Shown piece by piece: positions 19,335 through 27,620 of a DNA stretch of 64,000 nt. The stretch is from Pirellula sp. (lineage in GTDB: Bacteria > Planctomycetota > Planctomycetia > Pirellulales > Pirellulaceae), in the NCBI GenBank assembly GCA_021736575.1, contig JAIPFP010000001.1, positions 1 through 64,000 of the forward strand, in the 5' to 3' direction. The translations under genes and the position numbers were made by a program. The notes below the pieces were generated by a model. That model was not told the DNA's origin and made no database searches. It was given only the letters and a program-made list of their open reading frames with translations. How positions within the stretch are numbered: the first letter of the stretch is position 1; each line of letters opens with the position of its first letter.

Positions 19335-20582
19335 ATGAAACGAGCCAGTGCACTCTGCCCTGCCAATGCAAAACGATTCGGATCGCTCGCAGGCACTCTC
19401 CTTTATTTTTGTCTCGTCGCAGGATGCGAACAAGCCCTTCATGTCGAATCAGACTCATCCCAATTTCCATCGATCGAGCAACAAACGGACACAGTACCGA
19501 ACGAAGGAGCGGTCCACTCGCAACTGGTCGTCCAATCAACGAGCGTCTTGCGCGCATCGTCTCCCGTCGTTGACGTCCATACCCATTTTTTCGTCAAGGG
19601 TAAGCACGATCCCGAGTTGCTCAAGCGATACGTGGAAATGATGGATCGAAACAACATAGCCGTTTCTGTTTCGCTGGATGGAACACTTTTCGCTCGACTC
19701 GACGAGCATTGCAAATTTTTGTGGAGCGAATATCGCGACCGATTTGTGGTTTTTGCCAACATTGACTTCCGAGAAACGGGAGATGTTGAAAAGCCTGAAA
19801 CCTGGGCTTGCAATCAACCGGGATTCGTTCGCCGAATCGTAGAAAAACTCAAGGAATCCGCAGGCCAGGAACAGATATCCGGCGTAAAGTTCTTCAAGGA
19901 TTTTGGACTTCGATATCGCAACGCGGATGGCACTCTCATCGCAATTGACGATCCAAGATGGGACCCAATTTGGGAAGCCTGTGGCGAACTAGGTTTGCCG
20001 GTCATCATGCACAGTGCAGACCCTGGCGCGTTCTTCGAAGCCGTTACGCCAAAAAATGAACGGTTCGGAGAACTAAACGTCCACCCCGATTGGTCGTTTG
20101 CGGGTTCGCAATTCCCGTCTCGAAAAGAACTTCATGATGCCAGGAATCGGGTCATTTCGAAACATGCGACGACGACGTTTATCGCGGCTCACTTTGGCAA
20201 CGATGCTGAGAATCTGGTTGAACTTGCAGAATGGTTAGAGCTTTATCCAAATTTGGTCGTCGAATTTGCCTCGCGGATCAATGAATTGGGAAGACAACCC
20301 TATACTTCCAAGCGATTCTTCCAAAAATACCAAGATCGAATCTTGTTTGGCACGGACGGGCCATGGCCAGAAGCACGACTGCGGCTTTATTGGCGATTCC
20401 TTGAGACTTTCGACGAATACTTCCCGTATTCGGAAAAGACGCCTCCCCCTCAAGGAGATTGGCGCATTTATGGGATCGCATTGGACGAGGCCATTTTGGA
20501 AAAGATTTATCACACCAACGCGGCCCGAATTATCCCCGGTATTCGAGAACGTTTGGCAAGATATAAAAGCGTTTCGCACTAG
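19335..20582 (+). CDS. Amidohydrolase family lipoprotein
   Basis: I start at the ATG at 19335 (415 residues), which has AGGA 8 bases upstream and yields a lipoprotein signal (FCLVAGC lipobox, Cys ~31); the frame extends back to 19233 without such features. The mature protein is an Amidohydro_2 TIM-barrel hydrolase: VVDVHTHFFV, SGVKFFKDFG, LPVIMHSADPG, FIAAHFGN and the C-terminal catalytic Asp in ILFGTDGPWPE. The family covers metal-dependent decarboxylases and lactonases; the substrate is unknown. It would be membrane-tethered. It is unrelated in close sequence to the amidohydrolase at 1527, sharing only superfamily motifs. Confidence 0.87.
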   Translation: MKRASALCPANAKRFGSLAGTLLYFCLVAGCEQALHVESDSSQFPSIEQQTDTVPNEGAVHSQLVVQSTSVLRASSPVVDVHTHFFVKGKHDPELLKRYVEMMDRNNIAVSVSLDGTLFARLDEHCKFLWSEYRDRFVVFANIDFRETGDVEKPETWACNQPGFVRRIVEKLKESAGQEQISGVKFFKDFGLRYRNADGTLIAIDDPRWDPIWEACGELGLPVIMHSADPGAFFEAVTPKNERFGELNVHPDWSFAGSQFPSRKELHDARNRVISKHATTTFIAAHFGNDAENLVELAEWLELYPNLVVEFASRINELGRQPYTSKRFFQKYQDRILFGTDGPWPEARLRLYWRFLETFDEYFPYSEKTPPPQGDWRIYGIALDEAILEKIYHTNAARIIPGIRERLARYKSVSH

Positions 20583-20675
20583 ATCGTTTTCACGTAGCCC
20601 TCAGGCGATCGGTGGTATGATGTATCGAGTCAATTGCGTCCGGCCGCGGATTGAAGACGAAACAGAGGATTTACC

Positions 20676-21335
20676 GTGTCATCCATTCCAAAACACTTTC
20701 TAAACGCCGAAGAATACTTGGCATTCGAACGCCGTTCGCAATTTCGAAGTGAATTCTACCAAGGTGAAATGTTTGCGATGACCGGCGCTAGCCGGAAACA
20801 CAATTTGATCACACTCAACATTGCTCGCCGAATCAGTGAGGCTCTCGACAATCGTCCTTGCGAAACATACTCGAACGACATGCGGGTCAAGGTTAGCTTA
20901 AGCGGCCTGCATACTTATCCAGATGTTGTTGCAACTTGCGAATCGCCACAGTTTGAAGACGACTTCGTAGATACTTTGCTAAACCCACAAGCGATCGTCG
21001 AAGTCCTAAGCGAATCGTCCGAAAGCTACGACCGAGGGAAGAAATTCGCGCACTATCGTCGAATCCCGTCGTTGAAGGACTATCTGTTAGTGTCGCAAGA
21101 CCGTGTGATGGTTGAACATTACATACGAGAACCAAACAATCGCTGGCTGCTCACCGAGATATCACAACTCGAGGAAAGCGTCAACTTGCTGTCGATTGAC
21201 TGCCGGCTGCGACTCGCGGATATCTATGCCAAAGTCGATTTGTCGTTACCCAAAACAGAGGACACAAAGGAATTGAATCAGGGTGTGTCCAAATCGGACC
21301 CCGGTGCGTTGGATTCGCCTCATAGAGAAGCGTGA
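20676..21335 (+). CDS. Uma2-family (DUF820) endonuclease-like protein
   Basis: A 219-residue protein from a GTG start. It shows the Uma2/DUF820 fold, a PD-(D/E)XK nuclease relative: YLAFERRSQFRSEFYQGE, HNLITLNIARR, the catalytic stretch TYPDVVA (Asp83) and AIVEVLSESSESYDRGKKFAHYRRIPSLKDYLLV with Glu109. Such genes are abundant in cyanobacteria and planctomycetes; their DNA target and role are not established. It is single-gene, located between the lipoprotein amidohydrolase and the ABC export cluster. Confidence 0.88.
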   Translation: MSSIPKHFLNAEEYLAFERRSQFRSEFYQGEMFAMTGASRKHNLITLNIARRISEALDNRPCETYSNDMRVKVSLSGLHTYPDVVATCESPQFEDDFVDTLLNPQAIVEVLSESSESYDRGKKFAHYRRIPSLKDYLLVSQDRVMVEHYIREPNNRWLLTEISQLEESVNLLSIDCRLRLADIYAKVDLSLPKTEDTKELNQGVSKSDPGALDSPHREA

Positions 21336-21449
21336 ACAATTCGCGGTTTTGATTGAACCTCCCATCACAATGGGTTGGTCTCTGCTTATACTGGGTTGGA
21401 GGTAATGAACGGTACTTGTTTCCCTCGGTTCCCTCGAAATGATCTTGGA

Positions 21450-22232
21450 ATGATTTCGGCTACGAATTTGACAAAGCAATTTAACGTGCGGGGTACGCCG
21501 CTGATTGCTGTCAATAACCTTTCCTTCCAGGTTTCGGACGGGGAAGTCTATGGACTTCTTGGGCCCAACGGAGCTGGCAAAACAACCACGTTGCGGATGG
21601 TGATGGGTTTGCTTGAGCCCGACAGCGGACACGTCGAAATCTGCGGCATGCGATCGGATGGGCAAACCACGGAGATGCGCAAGCACATCGGATTGATTTC
21701 GACCAACGACGGAGTCTACCCGTGGCTCACTGTCCGCGAAATGTTATTGTACTTCGCCGATCTCTACGCAGTCGACCTCCAGGTGGCCCGAGAGCGACTT
21801 GAGGAATTGGCGAGACTGCTCGATATCGGTCGATTTCTCGATCAACGTTGCAGTACGCTCAGCACGGGTCAAAAGCAGCGAGTTACGCTAGCTCGGGGCC
21901 TGATGCATGATCCGCCCGTAATGTTGCTTGACGAACCTACCCGAGGTCTAGATGTTGTCGGTAGTCAAACCGTTTTTCGATTTATCGATCTGCTCAAGGA
22001 ACGCGGCAAGTCGGTATTGCTATCAACACACAGACTTGATGAAGCCGAACGCGTTTGCGATCGATTTGGCTTACTGCACCGAGGTAACTTGCAGTTCGAA
22101 GGAACACTGGAAGAGTTGCAAAAGCTGACAGGCAAACAACATTTGGTTGACATCTTCATTGGGCTCATCAGCGGACCAGTCGATGGTGAACCAGTCGACC
22201 CGGCACGGATGCTCATTACTACTAACGAATAG
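21450..22232 (+). CDS. ABC-2 type transporter ATP-binding protein (NatA-like)
   Basis: A 260-residue ATPase if started at 21450 (MISATNLTKQF), the usual N-terminus of the family. An in-frame ATG at 21405 has GGAGGT directly in front but too close, so the start is uncertain. Motifs: Walker A GPNGAGKTT, Q-loop STNDGVYPWLTV, signature LSTGQKQR, Walker B VMLLDEPTRGLD, His switch LLSTHRLDEAERV. It powers the permease encoded 11 bp downstream. NatA relatives drive sodium, drug or lipid export; the cargo here is unknown. Confidence 0.9.
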   Translation: MISATNLTKQFNVRGTPLIAVNNLSFQVSDGEVYGLLGPNGAGKTTTLRMVMGLLEPDSGHVEICGMRSDGQTTEMRKHIGLISTNDGVYPWLTVREMLLYFADLYAVDLQVARERLEELARLLDIGRFLDQRCSTLSTGQKQRVTLARGLMHDPPVMLLDEPTRGLDVVGSQTVFRFIDLLKERGKSVLLSTHRLDEAERVCDRFGLLHRGNLQFEGTLEELQKLTGKQHLVDIFIGLISGPVDGEPVDPARMLITTNE

Positions 22233-22243
22233 TCGCAAGCTGC

Positions 22244-24472
22244 ATGAAAGAATATTTGAACAACGGTCGATTATGGCGCCTCTGTCTGAAGGAATTGAGA
22301 GAAAGTCTTCGCGATCGACGTACGATTATCACGTTGGTGTTGATGCCGATTCTCGTTTATCCACTCTTGAGCATGGCGCTGCAACGTTTGATCGTAGGTG
22401 GCATCTCAAAAGCGGAGCCGGAATACGCTTTTCTCCTGGGAACGCAAGACGAAGAGACAGCGCAAAAAATTCAAAACCTGCTGATGGAAGCAAGACGCGT
22501 CAACAAGATTGGAATCAGTTCACCCATTAAGATCACTCGGAGCGATGAATCGACTAATAAATCAACGGTTCCTTCCGAAGACAACAAAAATGCGATTGCA
22601 GTTTCAGCCGACCACGTTGGATTCAGCATCGTAATCGTCGAAAAAGTAAGCCTAGCTTCTGCGTTGGGGGACGCTCAAATTGACTTAGCCATCTCGAAAT
22701 TAGACGTAGAGTCGGTGGCATTCGAGCGGGAAACGTTTCCATCCTATCAGGTCCAGGTGGAGTTTCGACAAGGGGACCTGAGAAGCGAATCGGCTATGTC
22801 CGAGTTGCGACGAGCCTTGCAACTGTTAAACGATAATCAGTTTGAGTCCGTCCGCCAACGGATCAACGCTCGCTTGCCCGCAGTCGTTCAAATGAAAGCG
22901 AATGGGATTGGTCAACGACTTGACCCAGCCGCATCGATCGCAGGCGTTATCCCGTTGGTCTTGATTCTCATGACAATCACGGGTGCTGTTTATCCCGCCA
23001 TCGACCTGACCGCAGGTGAACGCGAACGCGGAACAATGGAGGCACTCATTGCGACACCTGCGCCGCGCTTTGCATTGCTTTTAAGCAAGTATGTTGCGGT
23101 CGTAGTCGTTGCAATTTTGACAGCCCTTGCGAATCTCTTTGCTACCTGGATAACGCTTTCGTTTGGTGGGCTCGGGCAAGCCATATTCGGCAAGCAAGGA
23201 TTCTCGCTTTGGATCCTGATTCAGATATTGCCGCTCTTGGTTATCTTTGCGGCATTTTTTAGCGCAATTCTGTTGGCATTGTGCTCCTTTGCGCGCAGCT
23301 TCAAAGAAGCGCAAGCGTATCTGATTCCCGTGATGCTCTTGTCTTTGGGCCCGGGATTGGTGACTTTGATGCCAAATGTGCAGTTTACCACCTTGCTTGG
23401 GATCGTTCCCTTGGTAAACATATTATTGCTCTCCCGCGATATCATGACGGGGCAATCCGAATTGGCTCCTGCCTTTGCGGCTGTCTTTTCCACCATTATT
23501 TATGCTGGTGCAACCTTGGTGGTTGCGTCGCGATTGTTTGGAGCTGAGGCAGCCACATCTGGATCGCAAGAGACATGGGCAGAATTACTTGGTCGTCCAA
23601 AGAAGACTCGATTGCTACCAACCATCGGTGAGCTGGCGATCTTTTTGGCGATTCTATTTCCAGTGTTCTTTATTGCCTCCAACCTAGGTGGGATGCTGGA
23701 TTTGCGAGCCGACTCAGCCATGTCCTTCCAAGCCGTTCTTTTAGTCATCCTGTTTATGTTGCTACCATTGGCGTTTGCTTGGTATCGTCGACTAGACTTG
23801 GCAACGACCTTTCGATTAAAGCCATTTGCAGATCCACTCGATTCAACAGGAATGCAGGTTGCGCGATCGCTCGGTTTTTTTGTTTCGGTCCTCTTATTGA
23901 GCTCAGGATTATGGATGGTCGCCTTTGAATCGTATTTGTTGTTTGAAAACTGGAGTTTAGCTTCGCATTTGAGCGAAGAAGAGCGGACAAAGCTCAAGGA
24001 TACATTTCTATTGATTCCGTTTTGGCTGGTGCTGCTAACCGGGGCAGTGGCACCCGCAGTTGCGGAAGAGTTTTTTTTCCGAGGATTCGCGCTTTCAGCC
24101 TTTCGATCTAAAGAGGCACCCTTTCGGAGTGTCCTGTACACCTCCATTCTTTTCGGCCTATTCCATGTGATCGCGGGAAACATTCTTTCCGTAGAGAAAC
24201 TTCTGCCAACGCTTATCCTAGGGTTTGCGCTCGGATGGGTTGCCATCAAAACGAATTCTCTCTGGCCTTGCATTTTGTTGCACGCTCTTCACAACGGGCT
24301 TGTTTTCGGGATGTCTAGAATCGGAGAAACAGAGCTGACGAAGTGGTTTGGGGCGGATACAAAGCATTTGCCCATGCTGTGGCTCGTTGGCGGGGGGCTT
24401 TCCATCATGGCCGGTATCACTTTATTACTTGTCGCAAGTCGACAAACAAGAACTTATGAAAACATTGCTTAA
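22244..24472 (+). CDS. ABC-2 permease fused to CPBP-family intramembrane protease
   Basis: A 742-residue membrane protein. The N-terminal ~420 residues are a NatB-like ABC-2 permease: one helix after a cytoplasmic start (TIITLVLMPILVYPLLSM), a ~200-residue extracytoplasmic domain, then five or six helices with the ERERGTMEALIATP motif. The C-terminal ~300 residues form a CPBP (CAAX-like) protease bundle with EEFFFRGF near residue 608, LFGLFHV and LHALHNG, the three motifs holding the catalytic Glu-Glu, His and His/Asn. This fusion is known as a recurring architecture. The 3' end overlaps the adaptor gene by 17 bp. Confidence 0.9.
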   Translation: MKEYLNNGRLWRLCLKELRESLRDRRTIITLVLMPILVYPLLSMALQRLIVGGISKAEPEYAFLLGTQDEETAQKIQNLLMEARRVNKIGISSPIKITRSDESTNKSTVPSEDNKNAIAVSADHVGFSIVIVEKVSLASALGDAQIDLAISKLDVESVAFERETFPSYQVQVEFRQGDLRSESAMSELRRALQLLNDNQFESVRQRINARLPAVVQMKANGIGQRLDPAASIAGVIPLVLILMTITGAVYPAIDLTAGERERGTMEALIATPAPRFALLLSKYVAVVVVAILTALANLFATWITLSFGGLGQAIFGKQGFSLWILIQILPLLVIFAAFFSAILLALCSFARSFKEAQAYLIPVMLLSLGPGLVTLMPNVQFTTLLGIVPLVNILLLSRDIMTGQSELAPAFAAVFSTIIYAGATLVVASRLFGAEAATSGSQETWAELLGRPKKTRLLPTIGELAIFLAILFPVFFIASNLGGMLDLRADSAMSFQAVLLVILFMLLPLAFAWYRRLDLATTFRLKPFADPLDSTGMQVARSLGFFVSVLLLSSGLWMVAFESYLLFENWSLASHLSEEERTKLKDTFLLIPFWLVLLTGAVAPAVAEEFFFRGFALSAFRSKEAPFRSVLYTSILFGLFHVIAGNILSVEKLLPTLILGFALGWVAIKTNSLWPCILLHALHNGLVFGMSRIGETELTKWFGADTKHLPMLWLVGGGLSIMAGITLLLVASRQTRTYENIA

Positions 24473-25715
24473 GGTGTTAGCGGTAGTGGGAGTCTTGGGG
24501 GCGATTGGCTTCGCATCGTATGGACCCGCAAAAGCGTATTTGGATGAACGCAACAAAATTAAATGGCGAACCCAAAGTGTCGTCAAAGGGAGCATCGTTC
24601 AATCGGTCAACTCCACTGGAAAAGTAGAACCCGTCCGACGAGTAAGTGTTGGCGCTTCGGTTAGCGGGCCGATTCTAGAATTGAACGTAGACTACAATAG
24701 CCCTGTCAAGGAAGGGCAATTGATGGCTCGCATTGACGCTCGAGTTTACAACTCAACTGTGGCACGAGACCAAGCCGTGTTCAAAACGCGTGAGGCCGAA
24801 GTGGCAAGAGCCGACGCCATGTTGCAGCAGGCACTGAATGACGAACGGCGAGGCGGGGAACTCAAGAAGGTTACACGTGAGTTTATTTCGGACGCTGAAA
24901 TGGATCAGTTCCGATTTATGCGAATGACCCGCGATGCGGAATTGTCGGTTACCAATGCCAACGTGGAGCAAGCCAAAGCCCAACTGGAAAACTCCCTAGC
25001 CAACCTGGCATACACCGAAATTCTAGCGCCATGCGATGGGATCGTTATCGAGAAAAAGATCGATATTGGGCAAACGCTTGCTTCGCAATTTCAAACACCT
25101 GAGATGTTTGTCATCGCCCCAGAGATGGAAAAGCGGATGCACATCTACGCCTCGGTCGACGAAGCGGACATCGGAATGATTCAAAAAGCCAAAGCCGAGA
25201 ACGAAGTCGTGCGATTCACCGTCGACGCCTATCCGGACGAACTCTTTGACCAAGGCAAGATCGTTCAAGTTCGAATGAGCAGTACCGAACAGCAAAATGT
25301 CATTACGTATCCTGTGATTGTCGAAACACCGAACGCCGATATGAAACTGATGCCGGGCATGACAGCCAACCTGTCGTTTCAAATCAACAAACGCGAAGAC
25401 ATCCTCAAAATCCCGAATTCGGCACTGCGCTTTTATCCACCCCGATTGCAAGTCCATCCGGACGACCGCAAGATTCTCGATGGTGTCGAGGATCAGAAAC
25501 AAGCGGTTACCGACACGGCCAAACAGATGTCGGCCGACGAAAAGGCGGACGCGAGCAAGGCCAAGAACACACGTTATGTCTGGATCGCCGAAGGAAATTT
25601 TTTGCGAGCCAAACAAGTCCGAACAGGCATTTCGGACAATCGCTACACGGAACTTGTCGAGGGCGAACTTGCCGAAGGGGAAGAACTCATCATCGGAGAG
25701 AAACCCAAACAATAG
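24456..25715 (+). CDS. HlyD/MacA-type efflux periplasmic adaptor
   Basis: A 419-residue adaptor starting at the ATG at 24456, overlapping the previous gene by 17 bp. It has an N-terminal membrane anchor (LLKVLAVVGVLGAIGF), the biotinyl-lipoyl half motifs (GKVEPVRRVSVGASVSG; LAYTEILAPCDGIVIEK), an alpha-hairpin between them and a beta-barrel. The C-terminal part has a charged helical insertion of ~35 residues (around VEDQKQAVTDTAKQM). Relatives normally pair with MacB ABC exporters, but no macB gene follows; the upstream NatAB-type transporter is the likely partner, by position only. Confidence 0.88.
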   Translation: MKTLLKVLAVVGVLGAIGFASYGPAKAYLDERNKIKWRTQSVVKGSIVQSVNSTGKVEPVRRVSVGASVSGPILELNVDYNSPVKEGQLMARIDARVYNSTVARDQAVFKTREAEVARADAMLQQALNDERRGGELKKVTREFISDAEMDQFRFMRMTRDAELSVTNANVEQAKAQLENSLANLAYTEILAPCDGIVIEKKIDIGQTLASQFQTPEMFVIAPEMEKRMHIYASVDEADIGMIQKAKAENEVVRFTVDAYPDELFDQGKIVQVRMSSTEQQNVITYPVIVETPNADMKLMPGMTANLSFQINKREDILKIPNSALRFYPPRLQVHPDDRKILDGVEDQKQAVTDTAKQMSADEKADASKAKNTRYVWIAEGNFLRAKQVRTGISDNRYTELVEGELAEGEELIIGEKPKQ

Positions 25716-25752
25716 CAGGGCCCAAGGTAGCCCCTCATCCCCAGCCCTATTT

Positions 25753-26196
25753 CTATGCACTCTTTTCAATGATCAGCGTTACAGGTCCGTCATTGACGAG
25801 CGAGACTCGCATGTCCGCTTGAAATACACCCTGTTGAGTCGGCACCCCTTTTGACCGGATAGACGCACAAAAAAACTCATAGAGATCCTTGGCGATTTCG
25901 GAAGACGCAGCTCCATCAAAACTTGGGCGTCTCCCCCGTATGCAATCGCCGTAGAGTGTGAATTGGCTAACGACCAGCATCGATCCACCAACGTCGCCGA
26001 CACTCAAATTCATCTTGCCCATCGAGTCCGAGAATGCGCGTACTTTCACACACCGATCGGCGACGTACTCGGCGATCTCGCGAGTATCGCCCCGTCCAAC
26101 ACCGAGTAGTACCAACCATCCTTGTTTGATCTCGCCGACGATTTGGCCATCCACTTCGACGTTACTTGACAGGACTCTTTGCAAAACGGCTCTCAA
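25753..26196 (-). CDS. dtd: D-aminoacyl-tRNA deacylase
   Basis: A 147-residue DTD protein that removes D-amino acids (and glycine mischarged on tRNA-Ala) from tRNAs. Both active-site motifs are intact: SQFTLYGD at 77-84 and NDGPVT at 135-140. MRAVLQRV at the N-terminus and GVFQADMRVSL before the second motif match the family; length is typical. It lies downstream of rpsL-rpsG in the same direction but behind an intrinsic terminator, so it is probably transcribed separately. Confidence 0.96.
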   Translation of the reverse strand: MRAVLQRVLSSNVEVDGQIVGEIKQGWLVLLGVGRGDTREIAEYVADRCVKVRAFSDSMGKMNLSVGDVGGSMLVVSQFTLYGDCIRGRRPSFDGAASSEIAKDLYEFFCASIRSKGVPTQQGVFQADMRVSLVNDGPVTLIIEKSA

Positions 26197-26217
26197 GAAA
26201 AGCTCTCCTCATACGAA

Positions 26218-26247
26218 AAAAGTCCTCTCGTTACCAAGAGGACTTTT
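26218..26247 (-). terminator. Intrinsic terminator of rpsL-rpsG (possibly bidirectional)
   Basis: An 11-bp stem, AAAAGTCCTCT / AGAGGACTTTT, with an 8-base loop. Read on the minus strand it ends in six T residues, a classic rho-independent terminator 31 bp after rpsG. The plus strand also ends in TTTT. Confidence 0.85.
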
Positions 26248-26278
26248 CTGAGTTTTCGAATTCAAGAAACTTGAAAAA

Positions 26279-26749
26279 CTACCAAGCAAAGTGTGCGAAG
26301 GCTTTATTCGCATCCGCCATTCGGTGAGTATTTTCTCGCTTGGTGATCGCGGTACCTTCTTTGCGGTAAGCTGCCATTAGTTCGTCTGCAAGCTTCTGGT
26401 GTGTCGCGCGGCCTTTTTTGTCCCGAACGGCGGTCAATACCCATCGGAATGCCAAACTTTGTTGACGATTCTTATTAACTTGCATTGGCACTTGGTACGA
26501 AGCACCGCCCACTCGTTTCGATCGCACTTCGATGTATGGTTTTACGTTCTCGATGGCTTGCTCGAAAACTTCAATAGCGGGTCTATCTTTGATCTTTTCG
26601 GAGATCTCTTCGAGCGCACCGTAGAAGACGCCTTGAGCGGTGGTCTTCTTGCCATCGTACATTAGGCAATTGATGAACTTGGATGCCAGCAATGAGTTGT
26701 GGCGTGGGTCAGGTCGCAGGCTAGTGCGGGATGCAGTGATTTTGCCCAT
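26279..26749 (-). CDS. rpsG: 30S ribosomal protein S7
   Basis: A 156-residue S7, normal length. The N-terminal [22 protein letters not shown], the beta-hairpin [12 protein letters not shown] and [10 protein letters not shown], and the C-terminal helix region [16 protein letters not shown] are all diagnostic. S7 nucleates assembly of the 3' domain of 16S rRNA. It follows rpsL by 49 bp. The usual str-operon partners fusA and tuf are not next; the unit ends at the terminator immediately downstream. Confidence 0.98.
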   Translation of the reverse strand: MGKITASRTSLRPDPRHNSLLASKFINCLMYDGKKTTAQGVFYGALEEISEKIKDRPAIEVFEQAIENVKPYIEVRSKRVGGASYQVPMQVNKNRQQSLAFRWVLTAVRDKKGRATHQKLADELMAAYRKEGTAITKRENTHRMADANKAFAHFAW

Positions 26750-26798
26750 AGTTTAGAAACGGTCGTTGAAATCGGTTGGAATGAGGAAAGAAACTAAA

Positions 26799-27167
26799 CT
26801 AAGCCTTCTTCGCGCCATACCGGCTGCGTGACTGCTTACGGCCAACGACACCCAGTGTGTCGCGACTACCGCGAACCACTTGGTAGCGAACACCTGGCAG
26901 ATCGCGAACTCGGCCACCGCGGACCAGAACGATCGAGTGCTCCTGCAGGTTGTGACCTTCACCTGGGATATAGACCGTCACTTCCTTGCCATTGCTCAAG
27001 CGAACACGCGTAATCTTACGCAACGCTGAATTGGGCTTCTTAGGCGTCATGGTTCGAACTAACAAACAAACACCCTGCTTTTGTGGGCACTGTTCGAGAA
27101 CAGGACTTTTTGTCCCCTTACGCTGAACAACGCGATTCTTTCGAACCAATTGATTGATGGTTGGCAT
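26799..27167 (-). CDS. rpsL: 30S ribosomal protein S12
   Basis: 122 residues from [12 protein letters not shown], the universal S12 start; the frame extends further upstream to 27215 but that part is not S12. The decoding-centre loop [10 protein letters not shown] and the [28 protein letters not shown] motif are intact. The lysines corresponding to E. coli K42/K87, where streptomycin-resistance changes occur, appear wild type. The gene lies ~65 bp downstream of tRNA-Leu on the same strand. Confidence 0.98.
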   Translation of the reverse strand: MPTINQLVRKNRVVQRKGTKSPVLEQCPQKQGVCLLVRTMTPKKPNSALRKITRVRLSNGKEVTVYIPGEGHNLQEHSIVLVRGGRVRDLPGVRYQVVRGSRDTLGVVGRKQSRSRYGAKKA

Positions 27168-27233
27168 ACGTGATAAATATCTAGCGATCAAAGATAGAAG
27201 CAAAAACCCCCGCATTTATCGACAAGCTGGCAA

Positions 27234-27318
27234 TACCAAAGGTGGGAATCGAACCCACACGTCTGTTAAGGACACTGGATTTTGAGTCCAGCGCGTCTGC
27301 CGATTCCGCCACTTTGGC
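27234..27318 (-). tRNA. tRNA-Leu(CAA)
   Basis: On the minus strand the 85-nt sequence has acceptor arm GCCAAAG / CTTTGGT (G1-U72 wobble), D arm, anticodon stem CTGGA / TCCAG with loop CTCAAAA (anticodon CAA, reading UUG), a long variable arm typical of a class II tRNA, and T arm GTGGGTTCGATTCCCAC. The 3' CCA is not encoded. Confidence 0.95.
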
Positions 27319-27620
27319 GAGTGGGATCAGCCGTCGATAAATTTCGGAACGTAAGTTTACCGGTGTGAACGCCAATTGGACAAGTCCAATGAATGTTTTT
27401 AAGTCAAATTCCTTCAACATCCCCATCATTTTTTCGACACATTGCCTGATCTTTTGTGAGAATTTGTTCCAAATTGGGGGTGATGGACGCATCCACAAAT
27501 TATTTGCTACCGTGAGCAAGCTGAGCCTCGCGGGCTCAAACAACGGTATTTTGGAATCCCGCCGGCTTGACCGGCGGATCGTTCAGGTTTCTCGGCTAAA
27601 CAATGAAGTAGATTCAATGC
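27319..27620. other. Gene-free stretch between tRNA-Leu and yidC
   Basis: About 300 bp with no reading frame, repeat or hairpin I can support. It contains the promoter for tRNA-Leu and the 3' untranslated end of yidC. Confidence 0.6.

Noticed and set aside
23500-24273. 257-codon minus-strand frame
   Set aside because: Antisense to the NatB-CPBP fusion gene, low-complexity composition (Lys/Ser/Arg rich), no motif.
27181-27543. 120-codon minus-strand frame across tRNA-Leu
   Set aside because: It reads through the tRNA gene and has no homologous pattern.
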